Origin: Ricinus communis
Lineage: Eukaryota; Streptophyta; Magnoliopsida; Malpighiales; Euphorbiaceae
Direction of reading: 5' to 3'
DNA length: 64,000 nt
NCBI RefSeq assembly: GCF_019578655.1
Contig: NC_063258.1
Span: forward strand, 7,237,283-7,301,282
Shown here: piece by piece, positions 50,983 to 62,974 of the stretch
Layout of the letters: the number at the start of each line of letters is the position of its first letter
Position numbering within the stretch: the stretch's first letter is position 1
Made by a program: the position numbers and the translations under genes
The notes under the pieces: model-generated
The model's database searches: none
Seen by the model: the letters and a program-made list of their open reading frames with translations, nothing else
What the model was told of the DNA's origin: nothing

Positions 50983-53516
50983 TGTCACAACCCCACTGGG
51001 TCTGGACCCAAGACTAGGTAATGGGTAGGCGTACCAAAACCTAGAAGCCCGACACTAACTGACTTAAACAAATCTCATCTCAAATTTATATTATTAAAAC
51101 CACAAATTTTCTTAATAGCTACATTCTACATAAATACTTGGAAAATTAGGCGAGACCCAAAACTCATAAAATTTACAACTGATACATCTACTAATTACTA
51201 CTCACGGAGAATCTAAGATTTACCAATTTACATACCAAATAAAATACATCACCCGATGATGAAGGAGTCACATCAATGAGTCGCGAGAGACTAATAAATA
51301 CGAATCAAAAATAAAATGAGACCGCTACCGAGAGTTAAAATCAAATAATCTGGGGACTATTGCATTCTTCTCGGAAAATATAGATTATTCAAATCAAGAT
51401 ATCAAACCATGCACTTAAATACAAATCACATTATAATCAAATACCATAATAAATAAATAAATAAAAATATATATTTACTTTCACGGGACGAGTGGCTCAG
51501 TGAACCCTAACCCCAATTCTAGTAGCCTTCTATCTTAATCCAATGTCTCGGCGCCCAGAGAGGCTCGATCGTGGTCCTTACCTCAAATAACATTTGAATT
51601 CTAAATAAGCCGACGCCCTGAGAGTGTTGCTCGATCGGGGACCTTAACTCCATGAAGCAATCAATGCTCGATCGGGCAAACAAATCCATAATAACCTTAG
51701 TGGCATGTTCTACGAAAGCCACATCTCCCAAAATGCAATCATCCATTTAATAAATATCATTATATAATGAAATCATTCAACCATATCAAAATAACGATTA
51801 ACAATTAAGAGTAAAGACGTAACCCGATTTATATTTGGTATTATTATAACATTACTATAATAATACTTATATTATCTTAAATAATTAATAATCCAATAAA
51901 ATTATTTATGTTGCGATACTAATAACCATATTAAGCATAAACTTCCAAAATAGCATATTAAAATCGGACTTAGCAAAATGATTAAATGACTTTAACACCG
52001 TTTAGTGGCGACCTAGCTCCGCCTGGTGCCTCAGCGAAATAACAAACGGACAATCTAGTCACGGAAAACAATTTATCAAGACGGAAACAATCGATCATTA
52101 ATCCTAGGTCTAGACTCAAGGTAGAATTCTACCAAAATCCCAAGTGAACCTCCCTACAACACGGACATTTACCCTCAGAAAACGGGTCCAAGACGCGAAA
52201 ACACTTCAAATATCCAACAATTCAAAACAACAGGAATCGGGTCCCCAAACTTCACTATTTTCCGACCGCCACACAACACAAAATACGAGGCGGTAACCGA
52301 TCGACAATCATTTTGACTCATAAATATCATCAAATACCAATATAAAACCAATAGACACAAATTTAAAATTAAAGGATTTCAAGATCAACGGCTAGAGAAA
52401 ATACCGAGACGCTTTGGTCGACCACCGGCCACGAACCGACGACGATCCGACATACCATCGACTACAACGCGACGATGATTCCCACTTCCGATTTTCCGAT
52501 CCGACACCCGATCAGAGATTCGCGATCGATTCTTGCAAACGAGCCCGATGCCACGAAACCGCTATCACAAGCTAAGGAGAGGATACGCCCGATCGTCCAT
52601 CCTCTCACGGAGCACGAAAAGTGAAAACCTCCGCTTCCATTTTCTCTCCACCGAAACAAAGCCAAGAGCGAGAGGAGCCGATCGGCCACCGACGCCGCCA
52701 GACGGCCAAGGAAGCTTCGATATCTTCCTCCTCGCGAGAATGCTATCCTCATAAGCCTTCCTCCAGACGCCACCTTCCGCACTCCTCTCCCCGACCTCTT
52801 CTTCCCGATTTTCTTTCCTTTCAATATCGACATTAGCCCCGAACTTTTCCTTATTACAATTTGGTCCCTCAACTTCCTTAATTACTTACAATTTCATCTT
52901 GCAGAATTCCAATTTAACCCCTAAACTTTCCTTTTTAGCCTTTCAATTAAGCCCCTAACTATTTAATTTGGGCCAAATTAGAATTATTGAAAATACACAA
53001 TTACACAAATACCCCTAACCGACATATTTATTTACAAAAATACCAAGCTCACAAATTTCCATTAAAACCCCATAAAAATAACATTATACTTTCAATCCTT
53101 ATTCCAAAATAAATTTCCAATTTAGTCCTAACACACAATTAAATTAAATAATCAATTTTCAACTTAAAATTTAATACTACTAATCAATTATAATACCAAT
53201 TTTCCCAAAATTCTTTTATAAACATCCTTTACAATTCTACCATAATTTTCCAATATATAATTTTACTTATATAAATATGCATTTGGGAAAATTTTGAATA
53301 ACCAAATAAAAATATAATTTATTCCTCAAATAATTTATTTAATTAACTCCTTAAAAATTAAACTAATTGGATATGGAAAAATAACTCATTTATTTATCTA
53401 ACATGAACATTCAAAATTTGTATTTAAATCATTCTAATTAAACCGAATAAAAATAAAGCTAAAATTAATTTAAATAAAAACTCATTATTAAATATATAAA
53501 AATTCGGGGTATTACA
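50983..53516 (-). mobile_element. Solo LTR of the chromovirus family (2534 bp)
   Basis: Starts TGTCACAACCCC and ends GGGGTATTACA. Flanks are ACCGT (left) and CCCGT (right), a 4-of-5 match, and the E-type monomer broken at 50982 resumes at 53517, so a true insertion is likely. It is the shortest copy, with numerous small deletions and about three degenerate GCTCGATCGG modules (51550-51680). No internal region. Confidence 0.87.
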
Positions 53517-56500
53517 CCCGTAATACGGGGATATTTATGAATCAGAGAAAATAACTCCGTAATTGTGGTATATTTTTTAGTATGAGAAAACAACCCCTTA
53601 AATGGGTTAATTTTATAATATGAGAAAACAACCCGTAAAAAAGGTATATTTGTGGATATAAGAAAATAACCCAGTAAAACGTGTATATTTATGAATTTGA
53701 GAAAATAAGCCCATAATAGTGCTAATAATTTTATATGAGAAAACGACCTTGTGAAAGTGGTATATTTATCAATATAAGAAAATAATCCCATAAAACGAGT
53801 ATATTTATGAATCTGAGAAAACAACCCCGTAAAAATAGTGTAATTGCGAGTCTAAGAAAACAACCTTATAGAAAGGGTAAATTTTTTAATATGAGAAAAC
53901 AACCGCGTAATGCATGGATATTTATCAATCAGAAAAAGTAACCCCGTAATTTTGGTATATTTGTGAGAATTAGAAAACAACCCCTTAAATGAGTTAATTT
54001 TATAATATGAGAAAATAACTCCGTAAAAGGGGTTAGATCTGTCGATATAAGAAAATAACTCCATAATACATATATATTTATGAATTTGAGAAAACAACTC
54101 CATAACAGTTCTAATAATTTAATATGAGAAAATAACCCGTAAAAGTGGTATATTTATCAATATAAGAAAATAATCTCGTAAAAATACGTGTATATTTATG
54201 AATATGAGAAAATAACTCTGCAAAAGTGTAAGTGCGGGTCTAAGAAAACAACCTTATAGAAGGGTAAGTTTTTTAATATGAGAAAACAACCCCGTAAGAG
54301 GGATATATTTATAAATATTAGCCAACAACCCCATAATACAAGTATATTTATCCATAGGAGAAAGTAACCTCGTAATTTTGGTATATTTGTGAGTATGAGA
54401 AAAAAAAACCCTTTAGATGAGTTAATTTTATAATATAAGAAAATAATCCCGTAAAAGGGGTATGTTTATCAATATAAGAAATTAACCCCGTAAAACGTGT
54501 ACATTTATGAATTTGACAAAACAATCCCATAATATTGCTTATAATTTAATATGAGAAAACGACCCCGTAAAAAGTGGTAAATTTATCAATATAAGAAAAT
54601 AACCCCGTAAAGCGTATATATTTATGAATTTGAGAAAACAATCCCGTAAAAGTAGTATAATTGCGAGTCTAAGAAAATAGCCTCGTAGAAGAGTAAATTT
54701 TTTAATATGAGAAAACAACCCCGTAAGAGGGATATATTTATAAATATTAGCCAACAACCCCATAATACGGTGATATTTATCAATTGGAGAAAATAACCTC
54801 GTAATTTTAGTATATTTGTGAGTATTAGAAAATAACCTGTTAAATTGGTTAATTTTATAATACGAGAAAATAACTTCGTAAAAGGGGTAGATTTGTCAAT
54901 ATAAGAAAATAACCCCATAAAACGTGTATATTTTATGAGTTTGAGAAAACAACCCCATAATTGTGCTAATAATTTAATATGAGGAAATGACCCCGTAAAA
55001 GTGGTATATTTATTAGTATAAAAAAATAATCCCGTAAAACGAGTATATTTATGAATCTGAAAAAATAACCCCATAAAAGTAGTGTAATTGCGAGTCTAAG
55101 AAAGCAGAGTTATAGAACCGATAAATTTTTTAATATGAGAAAACAGCCTCGTAGAAGGGGTAAATTTTTTAATATGAGAAAACGACCCCATAAAAGTAGT
55201 GTATTTATCAATATAAGAAAATAACCCTGTAAAACATGTATATTTATGAATCTGAGAAAATAATCCCGCAAAATAAGTGTAATTGCAAGTCTAAGAAAAC
55301 AGCCTCGTAGAAGGGTAAATTTTTTAATATGAGAAAACATATTCCTGTAAGATGGATATATTTATTAATATTAGCCAACAACCCCGTAATACGGGGATAT
55401 TTATCAATCGAAAAAAATAACCTCGTAATTTTAATATATTTGTGAGTATGGAAGAAAAACTCCTTAAATTGGTCAATTTAATAATATGAGAAAACAATCC
55501 CATAAAAGGGTATATTTTTCAATATAAGAAAATAACTCCGTAAAACGTGTATATTTATGAATTTGAGAAAATAACCCAATAATAATGCTAATAATTTAAT
55601 ATGAGAAAACGGTCCTATAAAAGTGTTATATTTATCAATATAAGAAAATAACCCCATAGCACGTGTATATTTATGAATCTGAGAAAACAACCTTGTAAAA
55701 GTTTTGTAATTGCGAGTCTAAGAGAACAGTCTCATAAAAGAGGTAAATTTTTTAATATGGGAAAACAACTCCGTAAGAGGGGTATATTTATAAATATTAG
55801 AAAATAATCCCGTAATATGGAGATATTTATTAATCAGAGAAAATAACCCCGTAATTTTAATATATTTGTATGTATGAGAAAATAACACCTTAAATGGGTG
55901 AATTTCATAATATGAGCAAACAATCCCGTAAAAAGGATATATTTGTCAATATACGAAAATAATCCTGTAAAACATATATATTTATGAATTTAAGAAAACA
56001 ACCCCATAATAGTGCTAATAATTTAATATGAGAAAAATGGTATATTTATCAATATAAGAAAATAACCCCGTAAAACGCATATCTTTATGAATATGAGAAT
56101 AACCATGTAAAAGTAGTATAATTGCGAGTCTAAGAAAACAGCCTCGTAGAAAGGATAAATTTTTTAATATGAGAAAACAACCCCGTAAGAGGAGTATATT
56201 TATAAATATTAGAAAATAACCCCGTAATACGGGGATATTTATCAATCGGAGAAAATAACCTTGTAATTGTAGGAGCAGAGTAGAAAACAACCCCTTGAAT
56301 GGGTTAATTTATAATATGAGAAAACAACCCCATAAAAGGGGTATATTTTCAATATAAGAAAATAACCCCGGAAAACAACCCCATAGAAGGGTAAATTTTT
56401 TGATATGAGAAAACAACCCCGTAAGAGGGATATATTTATAAATATTAGCTAGTCGGGTCCCCACAACCCCGTAATAACCGACAGACAATGACACAATTAA

Positions 56501-57561
56501 ACCAAGATAAAGAATTATATTTATCAACTCATCCGAGATTTGCGATTTATCTAACGGCCCGATCGCCATAAGAGCTCGGATACATCCTCCGATTATCCAT
56601 CCTCACGAGCTCAAAAGCCCAAAACGTTTTCTCCATATTTTTATGGTCAGCTCCGGTTCATCCACCATGAGTGAGGAAAATTGTTAAATGGGGGGAATAT
56701 ATTTGTAAAAGGTAAATAATATGAGAAAACCCAATATAAGAAAATAACCCATATAATAATTAATAATTTAATATGAGAAAACGATCCTGTAAAAGTGGTA
56801 TATTTATCAATATAATAAAATAACCCCGTAAAACATGTATATTTATGAATTTGAGAAAACAATTCCGTAAAAGTAGTATAATTGCGAGTCTAAGAAAACA
56901 GCCTCGTAGAAGGGTAAATTTTTTAATATGAGAAAACATCCCCGTAAGAGGGATATATTTATAAATATTAGCCAACAACCCTGTAATACGAGGATATCTA
57001 TTAATCAGAGAAAATAACCTCGTAATTTTGGTATATTTGTGAGTATGGGTAAAAACCCTTAAATAGGTTAATTTCATAATTTGATAAAACAACCCCGTAA
57101 AAGGGGTATATTTGTAAATATAAAAATAACCTCGTAAACGTATATATATATAAATTTGAGAAAACAACCCCATAATTATGCTAATAATTTAATATGGGAA
57201 AGCGACCCCGTAAAATGTGTATATTTATGAATCTGAGATAACAATCTTGTAAAAGTGATGTAATTGTGAGTCTAAGAAAACAACATCGTAGAAGGGTACA
57301 TTTTTTAATATGAGAAAATAATCCCGTAATAGGGATATATGTATAAATATTAGCAAACAATCCCGTAATACGAGGATATTTATCAATTGGAGAAAATAAC
57401 CCCATAATTTTGGTAAATTTATATTTATCAATATAAGAAAATAACCCTGTAAATCGTGTATATTTATGAATTTGAGAAAGCAACCCCATAATAGTGATAC
57501 TAATTTAATATGAGAAAAGGACATCGTAAAAATGGTATATTTATCAATATAAGGAAGTAAC
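53517..57561 (+). repeat. Satellite block 7, mostly 11-monomer (427-bp) units
   Basis: J-position markers at 53717, 54106, 54533, 54961, 55583, 56010, 57177 and 57492. Intervals of 427-428 bp fit the ten-type order plus one extra E' monomer. A variant TATTAGCCAACAAC is common here and in block 8. A retroelement fragment interrupts the array at about 56448-56640. No gene. Confidence 0.94.
56448..56640. mobile_element. Internal fragment of a chromovirus LTR inside satellite
   Basis: Contains GTCGGGTCCCCA, ACACAATTAAACCAAG, GGCCCGATCGCCA and TCCTCCGATTATCCATCCTC. These occur in the same order in the GC-rich middle of the LTR family (compare about 34060-34510). Both LTR ends are missing and many bases between the islands are lost. 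No target duplication is visible. Confidence 0.72.
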
Positions 57562-60297
57562 TGTCACGACCCGATCTGTGAGCCTGTGACCGGCACTAGG
57601 GAATGGGTAGGTGTAAGGCCGCCGAATCCCGTGGTAAGCTTGACACTCACTAACTTAATTAAATCTCATATGATATTACTGATGTCACAAGTTATCTTAA
57701 CTATTACATTCTACATATTTAATTCGGTCTGCGAGAAGCATTAGACAAGACCCGAAACTACAACAATTTACAGCTGATAAGTCTATTATTTGTACTACGG
57801 AGAATCTAAGATTTTACAAGTCAACATACCAAATCAATTACATCACCCGATGATGAAGGAGTAGAGTTGTTAGATAAGAGCTGCGGGAAGACTAACAATC
57901 ATAGATCTGAAAAACAGTAAAATTGAGACTGTCATTCTCGAGAGTGAGTTAAAATCATATATCCAAAAACAGTTACAAACACTTCAATAACACATTTATT
58001 TAATTTGAAATAAATATTAAGTCATGCAAAAATAAACGTGTCATGCCATGCTTATATAAAAATAACTCTCACAAACTACCTCAGCAAACCCTAATCCTAA
58101 CACTATACATCTCGACTCTCTTTCATTCTAACAGAACTGGCGCCCAGAGAGCAAAGCTCGACCAGGGTCCTTAAATCTAGTTCAAACACTTAATTATCAT
58201 TAACACTCTTAGCCTTTCGACTCTCTTACTCCAATAAGACTGGCGCCGAGAGAGCGAAGCTCAACCAGGGTCCTTAACTCCAGTCTGGTCACTTAGGTTT
58301 CCAATTAAGCCGGCGCCTAGAGAGCAATGCTCGACTAGGGACCTTTACTCCGGCACACTCATTCTACTCAACCCAGAGAGCAATGCTCGACCAGGGCAAT
58401 TCCTAATTTACCTTTTTACAATTTACAAACCTTATCCCCTTATTTTCTGTCTCTGATTCATAACGATGCATCTCATCGATAGCAAGTGCTACAGTCGTCC
58501 CATCCCGAGTCAACACAAAACAACAAAAATCATAATGCAGAAATGAAACTTATATAAATAGCGATTAAAATAACTGATTAAAATATTAAATCATGTAATG
58601 AAAATTATTTCATAAAGTCTCAGCATAATACATGTAAACAAACATATGACTTTAACTCACAGCTTTGACAATCTCCTAGCCCGATGCCGCTGTGTGGAGC
58701 GAAATAACCGATGGATTATCTAATCACGAAAAATAATTAATCAATAACATTAAAACATTTGACAATTAACCCTAGGTCTAGATTCTTAGGACTAACTGTC
58801 TAAATATCTCGACTCGGGTAAATTCTCCCAAAAATTCGCCAGAACCTTCCCTAAAATAAGGACATTTACTCCCCATAAAACAGGTCTAGGACCTGCCAGA
58901 AAACAATTCAAATATTCAACAATTTATTTTAACGAGAGTCGGGTCCAAAAGACTTCACATTTTTTTTCTGATTCCGCCACACATCACAAAACATCACCTA
59001 ATGCTCAACACAAATCAATAAACACATAATCTACCAAATAATTCTAAAATCAATGGGCCAAAGAAATTATCGAGACGCTTGATCGCTCTACCATCGGACA
59101 TGAAACAACGACCGATGACGATTCCGCCGAACGACCCAATCACCACGAAATCGGTGCCATTGGAAAGCTTGACCTAAGAAGAGTCCGGATATGCCCTCCG
59201 ATCATCCATCCCTCGCCAGAGCTCGCTGAAAAAGTCAGAAAATGCGGCTGCCAACACCTCGCTGGAACTCCTTCCTCTAGCCACCAAAGCCGACGCCGCC
59301 ACTTCCAAAAGGAAGCCCTCAACTCACCAACAAACAAGACGCCTCGCCACGCCATTGGCTGCCAACGTCAAACGACGACGACAATCACGCCTTTTTATTA
59401 TCGGCTGGCCACATCGAGCTCCTCGGCCACTTCCGCCACCAAGATGTCGTGATCTCTGGCCACCACAACCGACGCCCTCTCCTTCCTCCTCTCTCTCTCT
59501 CTCTCGGCGAGCCCGACACCTTCTTCTCCTTTTCTTTCTTTTCTTTCTTCTCTATATCGACAATGGGTCCCTAAACTTTTCTTCTTTACCATTTAGTCCC
59601 TCAACTTTTTTAATTACTAACAATTTCATCCTGCAAATTTCCATTTAACTCTTAACTTTTTTTAAGCTTTTCAATTAAACCCCTAACTATTAAATTTGGG
59701 CCAAATTAGAATTATTGAAAATAACAATTGCATATTTACCCTTACTTTTAAATTTAAGATTACCAAAAAGCCCTTGCTGATATATTTAATTATAAAAAAA
59801 CCAGACATACAAATTTTCATTAAAACCCCATATTAATAAAATTATACTTTTAATCCTTATTCCAAATTAAATTTTCAATTTTAATCCTAATACACAATTA
59901 ATTTAATTAATCAATTTGCTAAATATTTTCCAACTAAAATTTAATACCATTAGCTAATTAAAATGCCCTTTTCTCTAATAATTCTTTTATAAAATATCCT
60001 TTACAAATTGTTCTATAACTCTCAAATATAGAATTTAATTTATATATATTCATTTGGGAAAAATTTGAATAACCAAAAATATAATTTATTTCTCAAAGAA
60101 TTTACTAAATTAATTTCTTGCAAATCAAACTAATTAGATATAGAAAATAACTCCTTTATTTGTCTAGCATTAAAATTTCCATTTAAAGCATTCCAATTTA
60201 AACTAAATAAAAATAAAGTAAAATTATTTTAAATAAAAACTCATTTATTAATTATTATTAACATTATCATTATTAAAGGAAAATTTTGAGTATTGCA
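57562..60297 (-). mobile_element. Solo LTR of the chromovirus family (2736 bp), perfect TSD
   Basis: Starts TGTCACGACCCG and ends GAGTATTGCA. It is flanked by GTAAC at 57557-57561 and 60298-60302. The B-type monomer it split continues exactly on the other side. It has four GCTCGACCAGG modules (58139, 58242, 58312, 58372) and a CT microsatellite at about 59488-59504. It resembles the 6007-8675 copy more than the two deletion-rich copies. No internal region. Confidence 0.92.
58139..58400 (+). repeat. LTR sub-repeat, four modules
   Basis: Same GAGAGC...GCTCGACCAGG module as at 33049-33403, here in four copies with spacing of 60-103 bp. Confidence 0.82.
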
Positions 60298-61009
60298 GTA
60301 ACCTCGTAAAACGTGTATATTTATGAATTTGAGAAAACAACCGCATAAAAGTAGTGTAATTAAGTAGTCTAAGAAAAATGATCAGAGAACTAAGAATTTT
60401 TAATATGAGAAAACAATTGTAATGGGGGTATATTTATAAATATTAGAAAACAACCCCGTAATACGGTGATATTTATGAATCTGATGAAATAACCTAGTAA
60501 TTGTGGTATATTTATGAGTATAAGAAAAAAACCCCTTAAATGGGTTAATTTTATAATATGAGAAAATAATCCCGTAAAAGGGTATATTTGTTAATATAAG
60601 GAAAAAACCCCGTAAAATGTATATATTTATAAATTTGAGAAAACAACCCCATAATAGTGCTAATAATTCAATATTAGGACACGATGCCGTAAAAGAGATA
60701 TATTCATCGATATAAGAAAATAACAACGTAAAGCGTGTATATTTATAAATCTCAAAAAACAAGCACGTAAAAGTAGTGTAATTGCGAGTCTAAGAAAACA
60801 GCCTCATACAAGGGAAAAAATTTTTAATATGAGAAAACAACCATGTAAGAGGGGTATATTTATAAATATTAGAAAATAACCCCGTAATACGGGGATATTT
60901 ATTAATCGAAGAAAATAACCCTGTAATTGTGGTATATTTGTGAGTATGAGAAAATAACCCCTTGAATGTGTTAGTTTTATAATATGAGAAAACATCCCCA
61001 TAAAAGGGG

Positions 61010-62065
61010 TATATTTGTCAATATAAGAAAATAACCCGTAAAACATGTATATTTATGAATCTGGGAAAAGAATCCCGTAAGAGGGGTATATTTATAAATA
61101 TTAGAAAACAACCCCGTAATTCAGTATTATTTATGAATCTGATGAAATAACCCCGTCATTGTGGTATATTTGTGAGTTTGAGAAAACAACCCCTTAAATG
61201 GGTTAATTTTATAATATGATAAAACAACCCCAGAATAGTGCTAATAATTTAATATGAGAAAACCACTCCAGAAATGTGGTATATTTATCAATATAAGAAA
61301 ATAACCCCGTAAAATGTGTATATTTATGAATCTGAGAAAACAATCCCGTAAAAGTAGTGTAATTGCGAGTCTAAGAAAACAACCGTAAGAGAGATATATT
61401 TATAAATATTAGCCAACAACCTCGTAATACGGGGATATTTATCAATCGGAGAAAATAACCTCGTAATTGTGGTATATTTGTGAGTATGAGAACAAAACCC
61501 TTAAATGGGTTAATTTTATAATGTGAGAAAATAACCCTATAAAAGGAGTCTATTTATAAATATAAGAAAATAACCCCGTAAAACGTGTATATTCATAAAT
61601 TTGAGAAAACAACCCAAGAAGAGTGCTAATAATTTTATATGAGAAAACGACCCCGTAAAAGTAGTATATTTATCAATATGAGAAAATAACCCCATAAAAC
61701 GTGTATATTTATGAATCTGAGAAAACAATCCCGTAAAAGTAGTATAATTGCGAGTCTAAGAAAACAGCCTCGTAGAAGGGTAAATTTTTTAATATGAGAA
61801 AACATCTCCGTAAGAGGGATATATTTATAAATATTAGCCAACAACCCTGTATTATGAGGATATTAATCAATCGGAGAAAATAACCTCATAATTTTGGTAT
61901 ATTTGTGAGTATGAGAAAAAAACCCCTTAAATAGGTTAATTTCATAATATGAGAAAACAACCCCGTAAAAGGGGTATATGTGTAAATATAAGAAAATAAC
62001 CCCGTAAAACGTGTATATTTTATGAGTTTGAGAAAACAACCCCATAATAGTGCTAATAATTTAAT
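61010..62065 (+). repeat. Duplicated satellite segment, left copy
   Basis: Private variants shared with the right copy: CTGGGAAAAGAATCCC, GGAGTCTATTT, GTGTATATTCATAAATTTG and AAGAAGAGTGCTAATAATTT. The offset is 1965 bp at the start and 1934 bp at the end. Confidence 0.87.
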
Positions 62066-62974
62066 ATGAGAAAACGACCTCGTAAAAGTGGTATATTTAT
62101 CAATATAAGAAAATAACCCTGTAAAAAGTGTATATTTATGAATCTGAGAAAACAATCCCGTAAAAGTAGTGTAATTGCGAGTCTAAGAAAACAGGCTCGT
62201 AGAAGGGTAAATTTTTAATATGAGAAAACATCCCCGTAAGAGGGATATATTTATAAATATTAGCCAACAACCCCGTAATATGAGGATATTTATCAATCGG
62301 AGAAAATAACCTCGTAATTTTGGTATATTTGTGAGTATGAGAAAAAAACTCCTTAAATAGGTTAATTTTATAATATGAGAAAACATCCCGTAAAAGGGAT
62401 ATATTTGTAAATATAAGAAAATAACCTCGTGAAACGCATATATTTATAAATTTGAGAAAACAACCCCATAATTGTGCTAATAATTTAATATGGGAAAGCG
62501 ACCCGTAAAAGTGGTATATTTATCAATATAAGAAAATAACCCCATCGTGTATATTTATGAATTTGAGAAAACAACCCGATAATAGTGCTAATAATTTAAT
62601 ATGAGAATATGACCCCATAAAATTGTTATATTTATCAATATAAGAAAATAACCTTGTAAAACGTGTATTTTTATGAATTTAACAAAACAACCCCGTGAAC
62701 GTATTGAATTGGGAGTCTGAGAAAACAGCCTCGTAGAAAGGGTAAATTTTTTGATATGAGAAAACAACCCCCTAAGTGGGATACATTTATAAATATTAGC
62801 CAACAACCCCGTAATGCTGGGATATTTATCAATCGGAGAAAATAACATCGTAATTTTGTATATTTGTGAGTATGATAAAAAAGCCCCTTAAATGGGTTAA
62901 TTTTATAATATGAGAAAAGAACCCCGTAAAAGAGGTATATTTGTCAATATAAGAAAATAATCGCGTAAAAAGTG

